From Nemertoderma westbladi (lineage: Eukaryota > Xenacoelomorpha > Nemertodermatida > Nemertodermatidae), in contig JAUCBJ010006837.1 of NCBI GenBank assembly GCA_032718475.1, positions 1-52,741 on the forward strand: a stretch of 52,741 nucleotides of DNA, read 5' to 3'. Positions 10,170-21,300 of this stretch are shown in pieces. A program made the translations under genes and the position numbers. Under the pieces are notes generated by a model, which saw nothing but the letters and a program-made list of their open reading frames with translations, was not told where the DNA came from and did no database searches. Each line of letters begins with the position of its first letter. The stretch's first letter is position 1.

Positions 10170-11127
10170 TCAGTATGTAGGCCTAGTACATTTTATCGGT
10201 CACGTCGTGTTTTGTTTTTATTTACTTTTTTTTATGTGCCATAGCGTCCCGAGACAGTGAGACGTTTGGTTTTTTATATTCTTGCTAGTTGCTACCGTAT
10301 CTTTCAGTATTTTACATGCCTGTATGTATTTTTATTGTTTATTTACGCTGCTATGACAGTATGACTTTGGTCTGTTGGTATCTCCATACCCAAATAATAT
10401 AATACAGTAATAATAGACTACTGGACTAGGCCTACATCTCTATAACGGAAGCTGTTGTAAGGCAGTCAGGGTCAGGTTGTGTTTATTACCCCTGTACACC
10501 AATACGGTAGGCCTACTGGCTGACTGGTGAACCGGTAGGCAGTAGGCTACAATAAATAAAAGTTGACAGTAATAGTAGTAATACCGCTAGGCTGCAAACC
10601 ACCACTGAACCGCGCACAACGCCTGCGCACAATTTTTCACCCGGGCAATATTGGACAATAGGCCTATACGAAAATGTCTGAAAAAGATACGCGAGCAAAA
10701 CTCAAATGACCGAAATTTAGACATTTGAGCAATCTGACAATGCAAAATACAAAGAAACGCGAGCGAAACGAGCGAAATTTTTTGTGGCAAATTATTTTTC
10801 TCACTTTGCACTGTTGCATGCACGAAAAACGTTTTTACACCTCATCCGCCTGTCCGTGCACTTTATGACTTTTGATATTTTGCACAGATTAGGCCTATCA
10901 GCCTATGGATTACTGTGCACTTTTGTTGTCTTTCACATAATTCGGCGCACTTTTATTTCAATTCCGCGCGCTTTTACCGCCAGACCGCGCACTATTTCAA
11001 ATACGCGCACAACTGCACAACGCGTTGCGATTTTTGCACTTCATTTGCAACCTGAATACCGGTAGGCCTATATACTACAGTCAGACAGTTGTTAAAAAAT
11101 CAGTGCCCTTGAAACCGGAAAGAGCCC
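10170..11127. other. Gene-free stretch
   Basis: No gene recognised. Six of the window's TAGGCCTA palindromes fall here. A CpG-containing stretch at about 10595-11060 has repeated GCGCAC words. Short ORFs on both strands show no domain. Confidence 0.5.
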
Positions 11128-11418
11128 GATATTTTTCTATATTGGTACTACGAATTACCGGTACCCCAAAAGGCACCAAAATATCGACAAAATTAAACAG
11201 TAACCAGCTGACAGGCTGACCACAGACCAGTAACGGCAGACGGTAGCAGTAGGTGGTATTTATTTTATTTATTTAAATAAATAAATAAACCGCCGGTCTG
11301 GCGGTACTCAGGTACTGGCTGTCTGGTCAGGTCAGCTGCCTCAGCTGGTTACTGTTTAATTTTTTCGGTATTTTGGTGTCTTTTTGGGTAATTCGTAGGA
11401 CCAATATAGAAAAATATC
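11128..11418. repeat. 291-bp near-perfect palindrome
   Basis: Starting GATATTTTTCTATATTGG and ending with its reverse complement, the arms run through CGAATTACC, AAAATTAAACAGTAACCAGCTGA and a (TTTA)n centre around 11274. A hairpin of this size is typical of a MITE or a recently formed inverted duplication. To its right (11419-11560), degenerate TAAAAATATCG units follow. Confidence 0.8.
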
Positions 11419-11639
11419 GAGTATAAAAATACGGAGTGTAAATATGTCAAAATATGTAAATATCCCAAATATGGAGTATAAAAAAAATCGAGAGTTAGAA
11501 ATATCGCTGGTAAAAATATCGCGAATAAAAATATTGTGTGTAAAAATATCGTTGAGTAGGTGGTAGGCTATAAATATCGCAATTTGAAAATTGAAATAAA
11601 GATAAATAAGAGTTAACAATTAACATATCGCTTCGCTAG

Positions 11640-12090
11640 GGGTCCGACGAATCTGTACAAAAAAGTACAAACAAATACAATATAGTACAAAAGAGTATAA
11701 TAAAGTGCAATAATAGTACAATAGAGTGCAAAAATAGTACAAAAGAGTACAAACGAGTGAGCGATGATGTGCAAAATAAAACAAAGCATTGTGGGGCGAG
11801 CCACGCATTGAGCAGGGGCTGATCTAGCAGTCAGAGTCAGAGAGCATGACAATACAATCTTATGAGTTTTAATGCAGCTTTTTGTGTTCGAAAATCACAA
11901 AAAACGGTCCCAAGCTGCCAAGCCCGCCGCAAAATTGCAGAGGGAGAACTCAACAGCTCAATAAAGTTGATAGATAGCTGGATAGAGGGAGAGGCATTTA
12001 TTGTGTGCCGTACTCTTTTGTACTCTTTTGTACTATATTGTACTATTTTGTATTTTTTTGTACTTTTTTGTACAGATTCGTCGGACCGTA
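11640..12090. mobile_element. 451-bp MITE with 7-bp target-site duplication, upstream of TRRAP
   Basis: TCGCTAG at 11633-11639 and 12091-12097 flanks an element whose ends are inverted copies of GGTCCGACGAATCTGTAC followed by GTACAAAAAA-type tandem units. No transposase is encoded. The duplication length (7 bp, or 8 with one mismatch) and short terminal inverted repeats are compatible with a hAT-like non-autonomous element. It ends 266 bp before the TRRAP start codon, so it must lie in or next to the promoter or 5' UTR. Confidence 0.8.
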
Positions 12091-12356
12091 TCGCTAGTAA
12101 AAATAAATTTTCATTTGTTCATGGTAGAAAGTGTTTTCGACATATATATGTCTGATATATTTCATGTCTCTATATTTTTCAATAGACCGTTCTAAATATT
12201 AAACTTCTACGAATATTTTCTGAACTTCCCATATGCCTACTGTCTACTGTTTTCTGTTATAGTTAGTTATACCGGTACATATTAATATTTATTATAAATA
12301 ATTTTCACATTGTTGGGAGGGTCATATCAGCATATTTCACCTTATATTTTGTTGCC

Positions 12357-15300
12357 ATGGATCTGCCTGGCAGCTCCAGTTTTATATTGCCGGCTGGAGG
12401 AATCGGGACTGATATCAAAACAGAAATGGATGAAAGCATTGATGCAATAAGAAAATTTAAACAGCATGCCCAATACTTGATCGACCCATCAACAACTATT
12501 AGTCGGAAAGTTGAAGTGGTGCAAGAGATTGGAGAGCAGCTTGAGTCGATTATCGGTACTTCGATATATCCCCAACTTTTGGAACATTTAGTGTCGATGA
12601 TGCTTCTAGTTCTTCAGCAATGCGAACCACAGTTCCTAAGCGACAATCCTTGCCATCAGTTGCGTAAACTTTGTTTGGAAATTACTCACAGGCTACCAGC
12701 GAACGACACATTGAAACCTTTCGCTAAGCAAATACTCAGCACAATATTCAATATGTTGGATAGAGAAAATGAAGAAAACGTTTTGGTCTGTTTGAAAATT
12801 ATTATTGAACTTCACAAACAGTACCGCCCACAAATTCAGCCTGAAATAAGTCACTTTCTTACATTCGTCAGTAATATTTACAAGCAGTTGCCTAATAATA
12901 TCGCTGTGATATTCGAAGAGAAACCAATATTTGGGCCGTTTGCTCCAAGTGATTCTTTAACTGGGGCGACTACTTCAAATACCCTGACTAAAGGGAGCGA
13001 CAGTTTAAAAGTTCTGGCAGAGTTGCCTATTATAGTTGTATTAATGTATCAATTATATAAGGCGAATGTTCACCCAATTATAGTGGATTTTATACCTGAT
13101 ATAATTAGTTGCCTTCAACTTGGCCCACTTCAAGCTGTCAAGGAATTACCGAATTTCGATAAGGAATTATATGCCGATTTCATTGCAGCTCAAATTAAAA
13201 CATTGAGTTTCTTAGCTTATATGATTAGGAGTTACCAAGAGTTGATCTGTACATACCACACCCAGATCGTGAAAGGCGTTCTTACTCTCTTGTACAACTG
13301 CCCACCCGAGGTAGCTCATCTACGGAAGGAGCTACTCATCGCCACCCGCCACATTCTCGCCACAAATCTCCGTGAAAACTTTCTCCCGCAGGTCCATGAA
13401 CTGTTCAATGAGGACCTCTTAGTATCTAAAGGTTGGACATCCTGGGAGAACCTCCGACCGTTAGCCTATTCAACTCTCGCAGACATGGTCCACCATGTCC
13501 GTGCCAATCTTACTTTGCCGAACTCTTTGCTGGCAGTCCATTTATTCTCTAAGAATGTCCATGATGACACTCTCCCAATTGCTATTCAAACTCTCTCCTG
13601 TAAATTATTATTAAATTTAGTCGAAGGAATACGAAGTCACAGCAATCAATCACAGACCGTTTGCTTCAATATTCTATCTCACATGTTGGATGTTTTTATT
13701 CATAAGTTTAAAGTTCTTTCAAAGATTTACATACCGGATGTTCTATACAAGGTCAAACAGATTTCGATGGAGTTGCCTGTTAGTACGACTTCACCTCCTG
13801 CTAGTCCGCAGAAATCACTCCCGGATGCGGCTGAAACCAGTGAATCAGTCCTTAAAGCTACTCAAATTCTCAGTCAACAGATGGCTGATTATAGAACTCT
13901 TGTTAAAACTCTTGTGTGCGGAGTGAAGACACTCACATGGGGGTTGAATGCTTGCCATAGCACGGATATGTCACCTGCAGCCGTGTCTCGCCATTATGAT
14001 CCTCCGGAAATTATCGCCTATGTTGATTTGGTTGAATACGGTTTAAAGTCATTGGATGTGTATAAAGTGCAAGCTGGACCCCGGAACACTTTGGTTATTA
14101 GGCAGTCTAGTGTGCAGACGACCAAACTCAAAGAAGAAAAGGAAACTTTAGAACACTTTGCGGGAATATTTACTTCAATGCCAAATATGTTCTTTAAGGA
14201 AATATTTGCAACAAAGATTGGCTATATTGTTGACAGGATATCGGAAAATTATGCTTTGCAGATTATTGTTAATTCATTTCTCGCCAGCACAGTAACTTCG
14301 GCCAGTTTCGCTACAATTATGATTAATTATCTTTTAGAGAATATGGAAGAACTGGGAAAAGTCGTCGATCACAGCGCATTGTATTTAAAACTCTTTAAGC
14401 TTGTGTTTGGTTCGGTTTCTCTATTTGCTAATGAGAATGAACAAATGTTGAAACCGCATTTGAGCGCAATTGTTATTAGGAGCATGGATTTGGCACAAAG
14501 TGCCAAAGAACCCTTCAACTATTTTCTGCTCCTTAGAGCATTGTTTCGTTCCATAGGAGGTGGCAGCCATGACCTTTTATACCAGGAATTTCTCCCCTTG
14601 TTGCCAGACCTCCTCCAGGGATTGAACCACCTCCAATGCGGTTTACACAAGCAGCACATGAAGGATCTTTTTGTAGAATTGTGTCTCACTGTTCCAGTCC
14701 GACTGAGCACACTGCTGCCCTATTTGCCGATGCTAATGGATCCCCTTGTGTCGGCCCTCCATGGCTCCCAGAGTCTTGTTAACCAGGGTCTCAGAACCCT
14801 CGAACTATGTGTGGATAATCTCCAACCCGACTTTCTCTATGAACACATCCAGCCAGTTAGAGCCGAGCTAATGCAGGCCCTTTGGGAAACATTACGAAAT
14901 TCCAATGAACAAATCGCCCACAGCGCTTTTCGCATACTCGGAAAGTTTGGTGGTGGCAATCGTAGGATGATTATGGAGCCCCAAGTATTGCAATATCATT
15001 CTGGTGATGTTGGACCATGTTTAACTTTACATTTTGATGGCGTATCACAGCCTATACTATTACCAGTTAAAGTCTCTATCAATACGGCATTTCAAAAATT
15101 GAAATCAACCAATGTGGACATATATTACAGGAGACAAGCATGGGAAGTGGTTAAATGCTACCTGATATCTGTTATGGATCTCTCAGATACATCTCATAAA
15201 CTTCTGAAGTTGTTCCAACACATTGATTTTAAAAACTGTGATTTTAAAGAATCTGTTCCTAAGCCAGTCGAAACAGCTGATAACTCTGTTTATGTTGAGG

Positions 15301-18300
15301 CACTGACATCGGCCTTCCTATGTGCTGCCATCAAGGATTTACGTCCCTGTGCTCTGCCATTTTTGGCTAACATTGTCCGTCACTTCACAATGCTTTCAGT
15401 TGCTAATTATGTGTTTGGAAGTACGGCAAAGTCTAGTATTCAGAATATAAACCACGATGACATACTGCTGGAATCAATTTCCATCTGCATGGGTCATGAA
15501 GAAAAGGAGTTGTGTAAAATCGGGGAACTTATTATGAATATTATTGTGGATACTGTTGTTGATTTGGTTGGCAGCAAAGACAGAGCTTGCAGGTTACCAC
15601 TATTCGACAGTCTTGCTGAGAAGCTGGTTCTTTGCTGCTATGAAAGGTCGTGGTTTGTTAAACAAGGTGGCTGCTTGTCAGTCCGTTTCCTTATAGACAA
15701 TATGACATTAGTATGGGTGTTGGGTCATGCCTTGGGATTTCTGAGGTCTTTATTTTTCGTTATTTTGGATTTGTCCGGGGAAGTTTCGAATGGCACCATT
15801 GACGTGAGTAAAGATGTTATAAATAAACTTTTAATGAGATGTGCTACCCCCTGCGACATCATGTCATCCCAACAGAATAATGTTCTTGCCAGTATTATTA
15901 AAGAACTTGTTTCTGAAGTGACCAACTCCAATAATATTGTTAGACATTTTACCATGGAATGCTTAAACACCATAGCAAATCTTAAAAGTGTCTCTGTAAG
16001 TGAACTAATTTCTCCTCATAAAGAAGTTATTGGAGACATGATCCCACCAAGGAAACATAAATTAAGAAATCAGCCACTAAATGCCCAAATTGGTCTCCTT
16101 GAAGGCAACACATACTGTACCAGTCTCGAACCGAGTTTGTTTTCGTATGATCTATCTATTACTGAGCACCAGGCCTATTTAACCGAGTTGTGTGGTATAT
16201 GTGAATGTGATGACATTCAGATATCCAAACTGCCGTGTTATAAAGATATCAAATCAACAATACCTTTACGAGCAGCCGCACTCAAATGCTTGGCTTCCTG
16301 TCATTACTTAACCCCTTTAAGGGATAAAATATTTCGTATTTTGTTTAAAACTCTGGACAGCACTGATGACAAACTACAAATTGTTGGCTTTGAGGCAATG
16401 AAACAGTTTCTCAGCGGTTGCAGCAATGCTGACTTTCGCAATGAGGTTCATAACATTTCTCGGCCATTGTTGACGACTTTAGGAGATCATAAGCACATTA
16501 ATTACAATGTTGCTACTCGACTCTCTGGTGTCACTAAGCTCTTCCCGCACTCTTTCAATGAGCGCCTTTGTGATCAATTAATAGATCTTTTGAAGAAGTG
16601 GCTCAATGATGCTTCAATAAGTGGTACCGGTAATGATAAACCAATATCTAGTGAACTTGAAATATGCACAGCTATTTTGAATATCTTCCGTGAAATTCCC
16701 GCAGCTTCATCAAAATTGCTCGAACCTTTGGTTACCATTATATTAAAAGGAGAACGCGATATGTGTTTAGAGACCAGCTCGCCATTCCGTGCACCACTTA
16801 TTGGATATTTATTGCGGTATCCAGCTGAAACCGTAGAAGTTTTCTTTGGAGAGACTATGTCTTATGAGGAACAATGGCGAAATCTATTTGTACACATGGT
16901 AAAGCACAAAGATGCGCAACCTTTGCGATTGTACATGGAGTCTTCGCCCCATTGGTTCAAAGATATTGGGGTAATGTTTAACTCGCATGGCATGTCTCCA
17001 ATATCAATTCAACAATTGGAGGTGGAATACTTTATTCTGCAAGTTATAACTAGTCTAACAAAAAACCGGCCAACCTGGCTGTTGGAACAAGTTCCCTTAT
17101 ATTACCAATTGCATCAGTTATGGATGAATGATAACTTCCACAATAGACAATCGCCAGATGCATTACATATACATTGGCGAGAAATTGGACTTGTTTGCAA
17201 ATGTTTGTTTCTCGTTTATAAAATCAACCATAACGATTTCAATTTGTTGTTCGAACTTCTTCGTGTATTTACATATCGCAATGTTTACAGTTTTAATTTT
17301 CTGAAGAAATTTATTGATACCGATGTTGTAGCTTATGACATATCCAAAAAAAGGGAAATGTTTTTCAAATTCATTGAGCTCTACCATGATCCAATGTGCC
17401 AGGATTCCCTCAAAACTAAGGTTATGCAGTACATTATTATACCTTGTTTCGAATCTACACTGAAGACTGGCTCAGTGGATGATCTAATTGGAGGGGAACC
17501 TAACCCTGATATGGATTTGCCGGAAAACATTATTTCGGTATTTATTGGCACTATTATTGACCCTGCGAAACCATATGGAGTTGCAGATGGCATGCGAATA
17601 ATGTTCCTTCAGTTTTCCTCTTTGTTAGTCGAGTATGCCTCTTTGCATATCCACGACATAAAAAACAAGAAACAAGGAGACAAACTGCGTCGCTTGATGA
17701 CATATGCGTGGTCTTGTCTTCTTAATAAACAGTCAGTTGATCCTTGTATGAGATATCATGGCCATCTGTTACTTTCCCACATAATCGCTAAATTTGCCAT
17801 TCACCGTAGAATTGTACTACAGGTGTTTCATAGTTTATTGAAAGCTCATGCTGTGGAAGCCCGAAGTGTTGTAAAGCAAGCTCTAGACATATTGACCCCG
17901 GCAATTCCAAATAGAATGGACGATGGTAATAATATGCTTCAACATTGGACAAAGAAAATTATTATTGAAGAAGGCCAAAGTGTTGGACAGCTTGTTCACA
18001 TTCTTTCACTTATTGTGAAACAACACGATGTTTACTATCCTGTTCGACATCAACTCATACCACATATTATAACTGCCATCCAGAGGCTTGGTTTCACTGC
18101 AACAGCCTCAATTGATCATAAGAAACTCGCTGGAGACCTTGTCGATATTATACTGAAATGGGAGATGAAATGCGCCAAAGACAAGCGATTTGCAGAAGAA
18201 ACAAACAGTGGTGGTAGCCAAGACAATGTTGAATATCAAACTTCAATGTCAATAGATAAGTTGCATTCTGATGCAATATGTAACTTTCTTTTGCGAATTG

Positions 18301-21300
18301 TTTGTACTGCAGCAGATAACACGAATGCTGCAACAAATCAGGGTGAAATGGTATCACTTCGATGTGGTACACTGCTAAAAACGGCCCTCAGTCAGTCTCT
18401 TTGGCCAGATGCTGATTTAAAACTGTCATTTATGGATAAGATATTGCATAGTATTGACCAGAGTACACCCACTGTAAATTACACAAATATTTACACAATA
18501 TTGGAGTTTCTGCACTACTTATTGGATATAATGAGTAAATCTAAACTCCTAAGTGGGTTGAAGTCATTACAACGCTCGCTCGCTTCTTGTCTTTCATCAG
18601 ATGATTCCAAAGTTGTGAAGTATTTAAATCAACTTCTATCTAAGATGTTTGTTCTTTTTCCCATTGAGCCTTGGGTTGCAACACCAACCGGGGCATCGCG
18701 CTCTGAAGCGCATCTTCTGTACGCTAAATTTGAAGAATTGGAGAATTTGTATGCAGCTATCGCTAAGAACATTGTCGAAGGTTTGGTAGCATATGAGAAA
18801 ACCCAGACTGGAGGTCAGCAACCTTTATACTCTGTGTTGTTACTTATGAAGTCAGCATGCTCAGTCACTCCTAATTATGGCGATAGGCTGCTACAAATCT
18901 TATACCGTTGTTTGCAGAAAGCTATACGTGAACATGTCATGCAAGCGACTTCATCTGATAGTATCAGCAGTGAAGTCATTGCCTTGATGCTAGATTTATT
19001 GAAATCTAGATTTTCTATAATGCAGACTGAGATGAAACGTAGTTTCATTCAAATGCTAGTGGGTTCGCTGATAGAGAAATCGCCTTGCAATAAAGCCGTT
19101 GGTTCTGTTGTTAAGATTATGGATGATTGGATGAAATCTCAAGATACTACTAATGGACCTTCAATACGAGAAAAATCTATAATATTAATCAAACTCATGA
19201 TAAATGTTGAGAAACGATTTGCTGATGACCAAGAGCTAGTGTCGGCATTTTTAGATCTAGTTCATGGTATTTATAATGATAGCAGTTTTGCAGGCAGTGA
19301 GCTAACAGCAAAGTTGGAACCAGCATTTATGTCTGGTCTCAAATGCTCCATACCAAAGATTAGAGCGAAATTCTTCGATTTAATTAATAGCAGCATGAGC
19401 AAAAGTTTGTATATCCGTATGTTATACATTATCAGTGCCCAAAATTGGGAGCACATGGGGCATTACTTTTGGATAAAGCAGGTTATTGAAATGTTACTTT
19501 GTTCAGTTGATAAATCTCTTGGTGTAGCCTGCACTACACCTGAGTTCACACTGCCTGCAGTTAGTAATTTTTTGCCTTGTGGTGTTTCTTCCACTGATAT
19601 AGAAATGGCGTCGGCATCTACTGTTATAGAGACGTATGACTTGGATACGTTAGACGAAGATAGTCTACAATCTGCTATTAAGCCACATGCTGAACAGTCT
19701 CCAGAGGAGAGATTGGTGCATCTCGCTTCCAGGCATAGCAAATTTATATCGTCTTTAAAGGATGCCACAACTCTTGGTTATTTGAATGCCTTCGCTCAGT
19801 TGTGTCGACTGGATGCGGAATTCGCCCATAAATCGTTTGTTATTTTATTCCCCCGACTGTGGGCTATCCTACCACAGCAGAAACGCGATATTTTAGCTGG
19901 AGAAATAGGACCATTCCTCTGCAGCGGCAGTCACAATGTGCAGCGCGACTGCCACCCAAGTGCAATAAACACTGTTGTCGAAGCATTGTCAAATTGCCTT
20001 CCTCCTGTCTTCATCCAACCCCTGGTGTTGAAGTTCTTAGCTAAGACACATAATTTGTGGCATCGCGCTTGTCTGACGTTGGAAAGAACTATTGCGGAGC
20101 ATAGTGGTTTTTCCCAAAATAAATCTAACATCAACATTAATCTGCAAGCATTAAATACTAGTCAAAACACTACAAATTTGCAAGAATGCATGGATGCTTT
20201 GGCTGATATTTATGGTCTACTACAAGAGGAGGATTTGTTTGCAGCTCTATGGATATCTCGATGCAAGATGGATGACACGGCTGTTGGACTTCGGTATGAA
20301 CAACAAGGATTCTACCAACAGGCCCGCCAAGTCTACGAGGAAGGCATGGACCGAGCTAGAAGCGACTACAACATAAGTAATAACCCTCTAACGGTATTAC
20401 CCGAACTACGTCTGTGGGAGCAGCGTTGGATTCGTTGTTCCCGGGAGTTGAATGATTGGACTCTTCTTAAGGAGTATGGGTCGTCAAGGCAACATCCCAA
20501 TCCCCATCTGGTGCTGGAGTGCGCATGGCGGGTCCCCAACTGGAACTCCATGAAGGATGCCCTCCAACAAGTAGTGGAAGGGAATTGCCCCAAAGATATG
20601 GTCGCTAAGGTGAATCTCTATCGGGGTTATTTGGCTATCTGCCATCCGGACGAACAGCATCTAAACGTTGTAGAACGTCTCGTCGAGATGTCGAGTAGTC
20701 AGGCCATCAGGGACTGGAGAAGACTTCCTTACATGGTGAGTCACGCCCATATTCCGTATTTACAACTCAGCCAGCAGATAATGGAACTACAAGAAGCCTC
20801 TAATGTGCAGCAGGGATTAGTTACCGGTCAAATTGGTCGCAATAACAGCATCCACGATATGAAAGGAGTGGTAAAGACATGGAAAAATAGACTGCCAACT
20901 ATTGCAGATGATTTAAGTCATTGGAGTGATATTCTAATGTGGAGACAGCATCATTACCAAGCGATAGTAAATGCTTATGAAGGGTTGACTGCTGGGGGTG
21001 GGACAGTGACACCTCCATCGTCAGTAACCGGCGAACAACAGACTATGGCGAATAACAGCGCGATGCTTGGCGTCCATGCTTCAGCTCAAGCAATTATTCT
21101 CTACGGGAAAATAGCCCGGAAACAAGGATCTACTGGCGTCTGTCTCGACACACTCAGCCAGATTCATACCATACCCAGCGTCCCCATACTGGACTGTTTC
21201 CAGAAGATCAAACAGCAGGTGAAATGTTACCTGCAGATGGCCAACGTGTTGGGCAACTCTGAGTTGCAACAGGGTCTAGAGCTGATTGAGTCAACCAATC

